A stretch of DNA of 64,000 bases from Methanobacterium sp. (GTDB taxonomy: Archaea; Methanobacteriota; Methanobacteria; Methanobacteriales; Methanobacteriaceae), in assembly GCA_015661405.1 (NCBI GenBank), contig JACWMK010000004.1, positions 12,334 through 76,333 of the forward strand, read 5' to 3'. Below the pieces are notes generated by a model. The model ran no database searches and had not been told where the DNA came from. It was given only the letters and a program-made list of their open reading frames with translations. A program made the translations under genes and the position numbers. This document shows positions 57,473 through 64,000 of the stretch, one piece after another. Each line of letters starts with the position of its first letter. Position 1 is the first letter of the stretch.

Positions 57473-58822
57473 TTAAATATTTAACTGCTCCAAAATTAGA
57501 GAAACACCCCATTCTACCATTTTCTCAACATCTTCCTCATTTTTCGCTTCTGCAAAGCATCTGAATATTGGCTCAGTTCCAGAAGGTCTTATTATAACCC
57601 ATCCTTCTTCTGTAAAGATTTTAACACCATCTTTAGTGTCTACTTTATAATCACGGGTTACATCAGTTATTTTATCCATAATTTCTATTTTACGGCCATC
57701 AGGACACTCCACTTTCCTCTTTTGGGAGTGATAAATCGGAAGCTCCCTGATTAGATGTGAGAGCGGTTTTTTCTCACGAGACATTATCTCTACGATCTTA
57801 GCCGTAGCAAGAGCTGCATCTCTCCCGTAAACAAAATCAGGGAATATAAGACCTCCATTTTCTTCCCCACCAAATAATCCATTTCTATTTTTAAGTTCCC
57901 TAGCAACTACTAAATCACCCACCTTAGTTGCTATTACTTTCCCACCATGCTCCGATGCAATATCATAAATTGCGGAGGATGTGGCAACCGTTGTTACAAT
58001 TAAGCCTCCACCATTTTCTATTAACAAATTCTTCTCTACCAAAGCAAAGGTTTTATCTCCAAATACGAAGTTCCCCATCTCATCTATGCATATGGTTCTA
58101 TCAGCATCCCCATCATGGGCAATTCCTAGATCTGCTCCAATGGTTTTAACTGCATTTATTAAATCTTTTAAGTTGTCCTTAGTTGGTTCTGGATTTCGTC
58201 CGGGGAAAAATCCATCTGGCTGGCAGTTCAAAGTAGTAACTTCACAACCTAATCTCCTTAAGAGATAAGGAGTGGTAAAACACGCTGCTCCATTTCCACA
58301 GTCAACTATCACCTTTAATTTAGCTTCTCTAATCGATTTTTGGTCTATACGAGCTATTACATTCTCGATGTACTCTTCTATTATATTAGAATTGGATTCA
58401 ACTTCACCTATCTGATCCCATGATATTCTATCAAAATTCTCTGAAAAGTAAATATTTTCAATTTTTTCCTCCATCTCATCGGGAATTCCTATACCATCAG
58501 TATCCACAAATTTTATACCGTTATCATAAGGAGGATTATGAGATGCTGTAATGATTATTCCACCATCATAATAATTTCTAACCGCGAATTGAACAGCTGG
58601 TGTAGGTAAAATTCCTAGATCAATTACATCACATCCGGATGATAATAATCCAGATATTACTGCATGCTTTAGCATAGGGGTAGTAGTTCTGGTATCTCCT
58701 CCTACAGCTACACGTCTTTTAACTAAACTTCCGAATGCCGTCGCTAGTTTCGAAGCTAATTCCGGTGTTAAAACTAGATTAGCTTTTCTTCTGACTCCAA
58801 AAGTACCAAATAATCGTTTCAT
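57473..58822 (-). CDS. glmM: Phosphoglucosamine mutase / phosphohexomutase
   Basis: Alpha-D-phosphohexomutase that moves phosphate between C6 and C1, most likely of glucosamine (towards UDP-GlcNAc for pseudomurein and glycans), though mannose or glucose phosphates are possible. FGTFGVRRKANLVLTPE at the start, phosphoserine loop IITASHNPPYDNG (Ser about residue 94), metal loop GIAHDGDADRTICID (about 237-251), sugar loop GGEENGGLIFPD (about 320-331) and phosphate loop RPSGTEPIFR (about 413-422). 449 residues, normal. AAGAGGTTGTAATTT precedes ATG 58822. Confidence 0.92.
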   Translation of the reverse strand: MKRLFGTFGVRRKANLVLTPELASKLATAFGSLVKRRVAVGGDTRTTTPMLKHAVISGLLSSGCDVIDLGILPTPAVQFAVRNYYDGGIIITASHNPPYDNGIKFVDTDGIGIPDEMEEKIENIYFSENFDRISWDQIGEVESNSNIIEEYIENVIARIDQKSIREAKLKVIVDCGNGAACFTTPYLLRRLGCEVTTLNCQPDGFFPGRNPEPTKDNLKDLINAVKTIGADLGIAHDGDADRTICIDEMGNFVFGDKTFALVEKNLLIENGGGLIVTTVATSSAIYDIASEHGGKVIATKVGDLVVARELKNRNGLFGGEENGGLIFPDFVYGRDAALATAKIVEIMSREKKPLSHLIRELPIYHSQKRKVECPDGRKIEIMDKITDVTRDYKVDTKDGVKIFTEEGWVIIRPSGTEPIFRCFAEAKNEEDVEKMVEWGVSLILEQLNI

Positions 58823-58910
58823 AAATTACAACCTCTTTAGATACGGAATGTGCTTTTAGTTTAAAATTTTTTAAAATTATTTTACTATTTATTATATTTA
58901 TTTGGTTTAT

Positions 58911-60473
58911 TTAATAAAAATTAAACCATAATTGTTGTGGATATAAATTATATGATTCATTTGTACCGTTTTTGGTGCAAATCCATGAATTTCCCATTAA
59001 TTCCCAGTTGAATGAACCTTCGGGATGAATTTCTTCCCATGTTTCTCCATTTTTTGTCCAATAAACAGTGTAATAAACCTTTCCATCACTTAAATAGTTA
59101 ACTGTCCAAGTAGTATTTGAAACATTGTAACTCCAATTCCATGAATAGTTAGAACTAGAGTTACAAACCCAATTTTCACCATTTTTGGTCCAAATATATG
59201 GATGTACACCATCCCAATCATAATACCATTGGTTTAAACCAATCTTTTTGATTGTTAATTCTGATCCGGTATTTGAGTTCCAGTTACCACCTGTTAAAAT
59301 TATATTTAAAATAGGAGGATAATCGGAGTTATTAATTTGATTGTATCCAAGATTGATGTCTGGAGGTAACCATGGATTTTTAATTTCACTTATATTAAAA
59401 AATACTTCAGCTGCATTAATATCAGTCTCATATAAACCCGTGGCCTCATCAGGTGTCCTGAAATTGGTTAAAGAAGAAGTTATTATTCCATTCGATATTA
59501 ATTTAGAAGTTAATTTACTCGATACAAAGTCGGGTTCCTCCATCTGAAGATAATCGGCAGGTCCATTTCTAGTTATAATTGCATTAGTTATGTTATTATC
59601 TTTCAGATAAGTTACTGTTTCATCCATATGAATAGTAGGATCTTGAATGATTATTGAATGATTTTTAACTGCTAAGGGAATTATTGAAGGCAATTCTCCA
59701 TAAAAGCCACAGTAAGCTGAATTAACTTCAACACCTCTATTTTTTTGAATTTCTATTATTTGATTTGAAACCATGGTACTAGTTTGATAACTGTCATTGC
59801 CATTTATATCTTCAATAGTTAAATTTTTTGATTTTAAATCTTCTATTATATTAGGAGATATAGGTCCAATGATTACTGCTGTTTTAACATGGTACTGGTT
59901 TATAAAGTTATCATATTCTAGAGGCATTTCATTTAAAGATGAATATTCTGCAGGTGCTGCAACTATGAAAACAGGAACATCCATAACAGCCCCTAAAAGT
60001 GAAGCTGATGGGTCTGAGGCTGTTATTATAACAGTATCTACTGATTTAAAATTTTTTTCTGCAAGTTCCGTTAAAATTTGAGCTTTCGATGATCCATTTA
60101 CTTGTTCAATCTTTAAATTAAGTAATTTTAAACTGTAAAACTGCCATTGTGAGATCGGACCTATCCATATAACGTTTTTAATATTTAATTTTTCTAATAA
60201 CAATGGTAACCATTCATTAATCGGATAAGAAAGAGTATTACTTGCTAAAATTATGGGTATTCCTTTTTCACCCGCATAGGCTGCTACTCCAACTTCTAAA
60301 CCTTTCATATCACCAGTAGATGATGAAATAATTATAGTATTAGTGCTATTATCTCCTGAAAATCCGTTGAAAGGTTCTTCATAATTTAAAAACGGAATTA
60401 TAAAGTAATAAATGACTAAAACACTAATTACTAAGATTATTGAGGTTAATATTAATTTAGAAGTCCTATTCAT
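58911..60473 (-). CDS. Membrane-anchored extracytoplasmic protein with CWB2-like domains and Trp-rich repeats
   Basis: 520 residues with an N-terminal uncleaved signal anchor (residues 7-30). The next 300 residues look like repeats of the cell-wall-binding-2 type: IIISSSTGDMKGLEVGVAAY and GIPIILASNT, then NVIWIGPIS, and again TVIITASDPSASLLGAVMD with AVIIGPISPNII. The C-terminus holds tryptophan-rich repeats with WTKNGENW, WTKNGETW and CTKNGTNES. Probably interacts with the pseudomurein or glycans; function unknown. GTGGATTATTAA precedes ATG 60473. It lies 20 bp after the membrane protein upstream, so the pair is likely co-expressed. Confidence 0.7.
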   Translation of the reverse strand: MNRTSKLILTSIILVISVLVIYYFIIPFLNYEEPFNGFSGDNSTNTIIISSSTGDMKGLEVGVAAYAGEKGIPIILASNTLSYPINEWLPLLLEKLNIKNVIWIGPISQWQFYSLKLLNLKIEQVNGSSKAQILTELAEKNFKSVDTVIITASDPSASLLGAVMDVPVFIVAAPAEYSSLNEMPLEYDNFINQYHVKTAVIIGPISPNIIEDLKSKNLTIEDINGNDSYQTSTMVSNQIIEIQKNRGVEVNSAYCGFYGELPSIIPLAVKNHSIIIQDPTIHMDETVTYLKDNNITNAIITRNGPADYLQMEEPDFVSSKLTSKLISNGIITSSLTNFRTPDEATGLYETDINAAEVFFNISEIKNPWLPPDINLGYNQINNSDYPPILNIILTGGNWNSNTGSELTIKKIGLNQWYYDWDGVHPYIWTKNGENWVCNSSSNYSWNWSYNVSNTTWTVNYLSDGKVYYTVYWTKNGETWEEIHPEGSFNWELMGNSWICTKNGTNESYNLYPQQLWFNFY

Positions 60474-60493
60474 TTAATAATCCACTACATAAT

Positions 60494-62104
60494 TTAGTTT
60501 ATAACGCATATGATATAATCTCCATTTCTATAAACCACTTGAGCGTAGGATGGTACCTGCATTCCATTTCTGAGTAAAAGATACTCAACATTATCTTTTA
60601 AAAGTTGCTCCCTACTTACATTATTTAAATTACTTGTATTCAAATTCACTACATTAAGTGGTATATCTTCGCTGTAGCCTCCTTTTATGACATGAACTCC
60701 GGAGGTGGAGACAATTATACTATCCATAATTGGGTCAGTTGACCATACTGTCTTATTGGGATCTCCATTTTTTATGAACCATTCAACTACACCCTCACGA
60801 TCATAAGCCAAATTCAAATTCCCATACCTATCAGCAATCAATTCAAATTTAAAGACTGAATCTAAAGGATTAAATAATAAATGAACATCAGTTGGGAATA
60901 TATAACTATTATTAACCTCATTTTGACTAACCAAGTTAGGAGTGTAGCCATCTGCAAAAACCACTCCAGAGGTCAAGGTTAATACTCCGAAAGACACTAA
61001 TAAAACTAGTTTAATATTCTTTTTAAAATATTCACCATGAATTTTATGTTCATTATTATTATTCATTGAAAGTGCAGATGTAACTGGGTTTAATTTACTA
61101 TAAATAAAGTCAAGAGTTATCGCTAATCCATATCCCGCCATTATAATTAGAGGATAAGATGCTACCTCTAATACTCTAATGGGAATTATATTAAAACCTA
61201 AATAATATGCCCTGCTAAATAATAAAATAGATAATGCCCATACTAAAATTAAGACTCCCTTGTTTTCTCCTTTTTTTAATAGGAATAATCCACCCACAGT
61301 AGCTAATATAGTAGGTAAGATGCCCAAATAACGAACATAGAATTCTGACATGGGAATCGGAGTTCCCGGGAAGAGATTGAAATGAGGGTCATAAAGTATG
61401 TACAGTGGACCCCACCATAAAAGAGCAATACTGGTTGTTATCAAAAGAAAAATAATCAAAAATTTGAGATTAATATTTCTTTTCAATAACTTCATAATAA
61501 CTGTAAATAATAATACTACCATCAACATCATAAAAGCAGATAAACTATGAGTTAAGAATACGATGCCCGATAAAACTCCGCTGATTAGTAAATATTTCCT
61601 ATTATTATTCTCGTTAGCCTGGTAATATAAGTATAAAACTAATGGTATTATAATAAAGCTTAAAGTTTCAGGCGATGCCATAAAACCTCTGTTAAAAGTT
61701 ATCAAACTGTATATTGAGAGTAATCCAGCTGAAAATCCTGAAACAAGCCCGAAAAATCGGTAAGTTACGTAAGATAAGGATAAAACCATTAGCATGCCCA
61801 AAATGGGTTGTAGAAACCGTGCCACTTGGAATGGATCTGCCTTAAATAGTATAGTAAGTCCAGCTAATAGGAAATGGAAAACTGGAGGATAACCTACCGG
61901 TCTTCCATTAGGTGCGACGGTTGAAGGATCCCAGTAGGTGAAACCATTCGCTAAATAAAGTTTAGTGAGATGTATATGATAATAAATATCCCAGCTTAGT
62001 GGCCATTGAAATTTTAAAGTAGGTATAAGTATTATTAAGAATGCCATTATCGCTGGAATTAATAATAAAAAGATTTTCCATTTTTTCTTAGTTAAAAATT
62101 CCAT
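60494..62104 (-). CDS. Polytopic membrane protein, putative GT-C type glycosyltransferase
   Basis: 536 residues with about ten to twelve hydrophobic helices in the first 400 and a soluble C-terminal domain after about residue 410. The first outside loop reads WPLSWDIYYHIHLTKLYLAN, then PNGRPVGYPPVFHFLLAG. An acidic DxxxxH element there is like the catalytic loop of GT-C enzymes such as oligosaccharyltransferase. No exact family is recognised. GGTGGATAA precedes ATG 62104. Next to the CWB2-like protein and glmM, so a role in surface glycan or wall building is likely (inference). Confidence 0.65.
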   Translation of the reverse strand: MEFLTKKKWKIFLLLIPAIMAFLIILIPTLKFQWPLSWDIYYHIHLTKLYLANGFTYWDPSTVAPNGRPVGYPPVFHFLLAGLTILFKADPFQVARFLQPILGMLMVLSLSYVTYRFFGLVSGFSAGLLSIYSLITFNRGFMASPETLSFIIIPLVLYLYYQANENNNRKYLLISGVLSGIVFLTHSLSAFMMLMVVLLFTVIMKLLKRNINLKFLIIFLLITTSIALLWWGPLYILYDPHFNLFPGTPIPMSEFYVRYLGILPTILATVGGLFLLKKGENKGVLILVWALSILLFSRAYYLGFNIIPIRVLEVASYPLIIMAGYGLAITLDFIYSKLNPVTSALSMNNNNEHKIHGEYFKKNIKLVLLVSFGVLTLTSGVVFADGYTPNLVSQNEVNNSYIFPTDVHLLFNPLDSVFKFELIADRYGNLNLAYDREGVVEWFIKNGDPNKTVWSTDPIMDSIIVSTSGVHVIKGGYSEDIPLNVVNLNTSNLNNVSREQLLKDNVEYLLLRNGMQVPSYAQVVYRNGDYIICVIN

Positions 62105-62160
62105 TTATCCACCCATGCATTTTATATTGAATGAATCTATTTAAAATTTATTCATTAGAT

Positions 62161-62271
62161 GATCTAAATTAGATCACATAATTTATATGATCCAAACTAG
62201 ATCATGTACTATAAATTAGATCACATAATTTATATGATCCAAATTAGATCATATAATTATAAAATCAGATC
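62161..62271 (+). repeat. GATC-rich direct repeat array upstream of the AAA ATPase gene
   Basis: Two 41-bp direct repeats, 62165-62205 and 62212-62252, differ at a single base. Each holds AGATCA, TTTATATGATCC and a final AGATCAT. Eight GATC sites occur in 111 bp (at 62161, 62172, 62189, 62200, 62219, 62236, 62247, 62268), and several lie in dyads such as GATCTAAATTAGATC at 62161-62175. A TATA-like TTTATAT lies inside each repeat. Position just before the start at 62285 suggests an operator/promoter array, perhaps for self-control. Confidence 0.75.
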
Positions 62272-62284
62272 ATAGGTTTTCAAA

Positions 62285-63472
62285 ATGGATAATATAGCTT
62301 TAGGAACTAATACAGATTTAACTGATGAGCAGTTTTATAACCGTGAAGAAGATATTAAATGGATAAAAAACTTTTTAGAATCCACATCAACAGGATCCCC
62401 ACCTTCAATAATGATTACCGGAATTAGAGGTGTAGGAAAAACTGTTTTACTTAAAAAAATAAAAAAAGACTTAGAAAATGAATACTTAATTTGCTATATA
62501 GATTTATCCATTACATCTGGATATCAAAGAGGAAAATTAACTGAAATTGGTATAATGAATGATTTTTATGATGGATGGATGAATGAATGTGAAAAAAAAG
62601 GTATATCCACAATTTTTAAAAAAATATTAAAGATTTCTAAAAAAAATTTAGGATTAAGAGAAATAGTCAATGTAGCAGGATGGCCCCTACCCATACCAAA
62701 AACAGAAGATAATTACAAAAATCTATCCCAGTTTGTTTTTGACCTACCACAAACAATTTACGAAGAACAGTCAGGAAAAATTAAAGGAGCCATTCTAATT
62801 ATAGATGAATTTCAAGCTATTAAAGACTTAGGAAACACTTTAAACTCATTCTTATGGTTCTTAAGAGGCATTATTCAAGATCAAAAAAATGTAGCATACA
62901 TATTTTCGGGATCCGTAACATCCGCAGATTCAATTGTAACGGAATTAGCAAGTAAAGACGGCGCATTCGGTGGAAGAATTCTGACATTTGATATCCCTCC
63001 ATTCGATATAGAAACAGTAAGAGAATATTTAGAAGAAAAAGTACCATCATTAATTTTTGAAGGAAAAGGATTCGAAAGATTTTATAAATTTACAAACGGC
63101 GTACCATTCTATGTGAATATATTTGCTAGAATACTTCTAAAAGAAGTACCTTTAGATGAGGACAAAGTAAAAGAAGAATTTAAAAATGCTCTAATTTTCT
63201 TAGCAGTACATTTTATGAATCAATGGAGCAGACTTACTTTCCAAGAACAATGCATCATAACTAAACTCATTGACAAACCCTTAAAAAGAATAGATATAGC
63301 AAAATCTTTAGGCATAGAACCCGGTGCTCTAAGCGTCTCTCTTAGAAAATTACAAGATCGTGGATTATTAAAATCTAAAAATGGATTATATAATATAACA
63401 GAAAACATCTTCAAAGCCTGGCTTAAAAAAGAACACGAGGAGAAAGGAGTATTCCCATTTCGAAGCATTTAA
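62285..63472 (+). CDS. AAA/STAND-type ATPase with C-terminal winged helix (archaeal ATPase family)
   Basis: 395-residue ATPase of the archaeal family resembling COG1672. Walker A GIRGVGKT (about residues 46-53), Walker B ILIIDEFQ (about 175-182), sensor region IFSGS (about 215-219). The C-terminus is a winged helix (EQCIITKLIDKPLKRIDIAK, then EPGALSVSLRKLQDRGLL) that may bind DNA. Such genes occur in many copies in methanogens, and their function is unknown. No strong ribosome site precedes ATG 62285. The GATC-rich repeats lie directly upstream. Confidence 0.78.
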   Translation: MDNIALGTNTDLTDEQFYNREEDIKWIKNFLESTSTGSPPSIMITGIRGVGKTVLLKKIKKDLENEYLICYIDLSITSGYQRGKLTEIGIMNDFYDGWMNECEKKGISTIFKKILKISKKNLGLREIVNVAGWPLPIPKTEDNYKNLSQFVFDLPQTIYEEQSGKIKGAILIIDEFQAIKDLGNTLNSFLWFLRGIIQDQKNVAYIFSGSVTSADSIVTELASKDGAFGGRILTFDIPPFDIETVREYLEEKVPSLIFEGKGFERFYKFTNGVPFYVNIFARILLKEVPLDEDKVKEEFKNALIFLAVHFMNQWSRLTFQEQCIITKLIDKPLKRIDIAKSLGIEPGALSVSLRKLQDRGLLKSKNGLYNITENIFKAWLKKEHEEKGVFPFRSI

Positions 63473-63889
63473 GTTAAAAAAAATGCAAAAAGAAACACTA
63501 ATTAAGTGGGAAAAAAATTTGCTTATTCTTAATTAACTCCACAGGAATATTTAGACAAGTTGAAAGCTATAAAAAGAGCTATAAATTATAATATTTCGGG
63601 AGTTTTGGGGGTCTAAAAAAAAGGTTTTTATATATAAGCAATTTTACTAAGCCAAGATTAATATGACCATAAGACCAATCGAGCATCATAAACTTTCAGC
63701 TTGCTTATTTAAACTTTCCCTTTATTCTTTCTTATAATCACCAGCTTTCTTCTTTATCATGAACAGTTTCTCCCCAAAAAAATATAAATATTTCAAAATT
63801 AATCAAGCATCCTCACTAATTGCATTATTTAAATTCTTCTGAAATTTGAAATAAAAAAAAAATTTTTTTTTAATAATCATTTAATTAGA
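63473..63889 (+). other. 417-bp spacer with a weak hairpin and a TATA-like box
   Basis: Arms AACTCC (63535-63540) and GGAGTT (63599-63604), and inside them AATATT (63546-63551) and AATATT (63590-63595), can pair as a stem after the ATPase gene, with an AGCTATAA direct repeat in the loop. Downstream, AAAAGGTTTTTATATATAAG (about 63618-63637) resembles a BRE-TATA promoter on the plus strand, but the only following frame (63663-63737, 24 codons) has no ribosome site. The remaining sequence is AT-rich. Confidence 0.4.
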
Positions 63890-64000
63890 TCATAATCCTA
63901 ACAGACGCTCTGCATTACCATGTGCAATCCGTTCCTTATCCATTGTGCTTACTGGAAGTTGATCCAAAAAGGCACGGGCCTGTGTCATTGAACTATAAGG
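63890..64000 (-). CDS. Amidohydrolase-like protein, C-terminal fragment at window edge
   Basis: The frame is open from the right edge to the TGA at 63890-63892, giving 36 residues. The end ERIAHGNAERLLGL is typical of the C-terminus of TIM-barrel amidohydrolases (amidohydrolase-2/metal-dependent hydrolase type), where it packs as the last helix. The upstream QARAFLDQLPVSTMDKERI fits the preceding helix. Nothing can be said about substrate or start. The stop is followed by a poly-A run on the plus strand, that is, T-rich on this strand, which could end transcription. Confidence 0.65.
   Translation of the reverse strand, partial: PYSSMTQARAFLDQLPVSTMDKERIAHGNAERLLGL

Noticed and set aside
62161..62271. 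CRISPR array or replication origin
   Set aside because: Only two long copies without distinct spacers, and no Orc1/Cdc6 gene or ORB-like GC-containing element nearby; an operator array fits better.
63663..63737. 24-codon frame beginning MTIRPIEHHK downstream of a TATA-like box
   Set aside because: No ribosome site and no sign of selection can be judged at this length.

Overview
The window is a piece of a low-GC methanogenic archaeon of the order Methanobacteriales, most like Methanobacterium. Evidence: split RNA polymerase genes (A'/A'' and B'/B''), archaeal GatDE, PurO, F420 genes (cofE, cofD, GTP cyclohydrolase III), the methyl-CoM reductase component A2 with a methanogenesis-marker-9 protein, Taw1, tRNA genes without encoded CCA, frequent GTG/TTG starts with AGGTGA/GGAGG ribosome sites, and an MreB-like actin as found in pseudomurein-walled methanogens. 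The genus is an inference.

Layout. 1-11625 (minus): information-processing operon rpoH-rpoB2-rpoB1-rpoA1-rpoA2-rpl30e-nusA-rpsL-rpsG-fusA; fusA runs off the left edge. 11658-12245 (minus): five tRNA genes (Thr, Pro, Tyr, Asp, Lys). 12405-14450 (minus): pgk and tpiA. 14451-16349: an AT-rich gene-free stretch that contains a perfect 21-bp inverted repeat about 1.44 kb apart and a hairpin behind a TATA-like box. 16350-18300 (plus): taw1 and a secreted DUF1002-type protein. 18453-22430 (minus): korDABC-sucC, the 2-oxoglutarate/succinyl-CoA segment of the incomplete reductive TCA pathway. 22708-27966 (minus): mptD, a sortase next to its probable substrate, a membrane-anchored protein, and the phospholipid pair pssA/psd.

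28323-39076 (plus): an unknown gene plus mreB-like, rnhB, purO, cofE-cofD-gch3 (F420 precursors), an archaeal Dus-like TIM barrel with a probable ATT start, component A2, marker protein 9, then a siroheme-synthase-like protein and hemA (tetrapyrroles, hence F430). 39249-46787 (minus): AMA-type AAA ATPase, endonuclease IV, thioredoxin reductase, gatE, gatD, exonuclease III. 47363-53041 (minus): ATP-cone protein, vorABC, an AMP-forming acyl-CoA synthetase and an XRE-cupin regulator, which together could activate a short or branched acid and carboxylate it reductively. 53357-57436: a histidine kinase split by a frameshift, an adenosine-specific-kinase-like protein, small unknown proteins and the flavoprotein AfpA. 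57473-62104 (minus): phosphohexomutase and two envelope proteins. 62285-63472 (plus): an AAA ATPase with a C-terminal winged helix, preceded by a striking GATC-rich repeat array. 63890-64000 (minus): the C-terminal end of an amidohydrolase-like protein.

Most of the window is core methanogen genome. The least explained parts are the inverted-repeat-bounded gene-free region, the sortase/substrate pair, the GATC array before the ATPase, the unknown gene coupled to mreB, and the broken kinase. All family names come from recognition of the translated sequence; no database search was possible.
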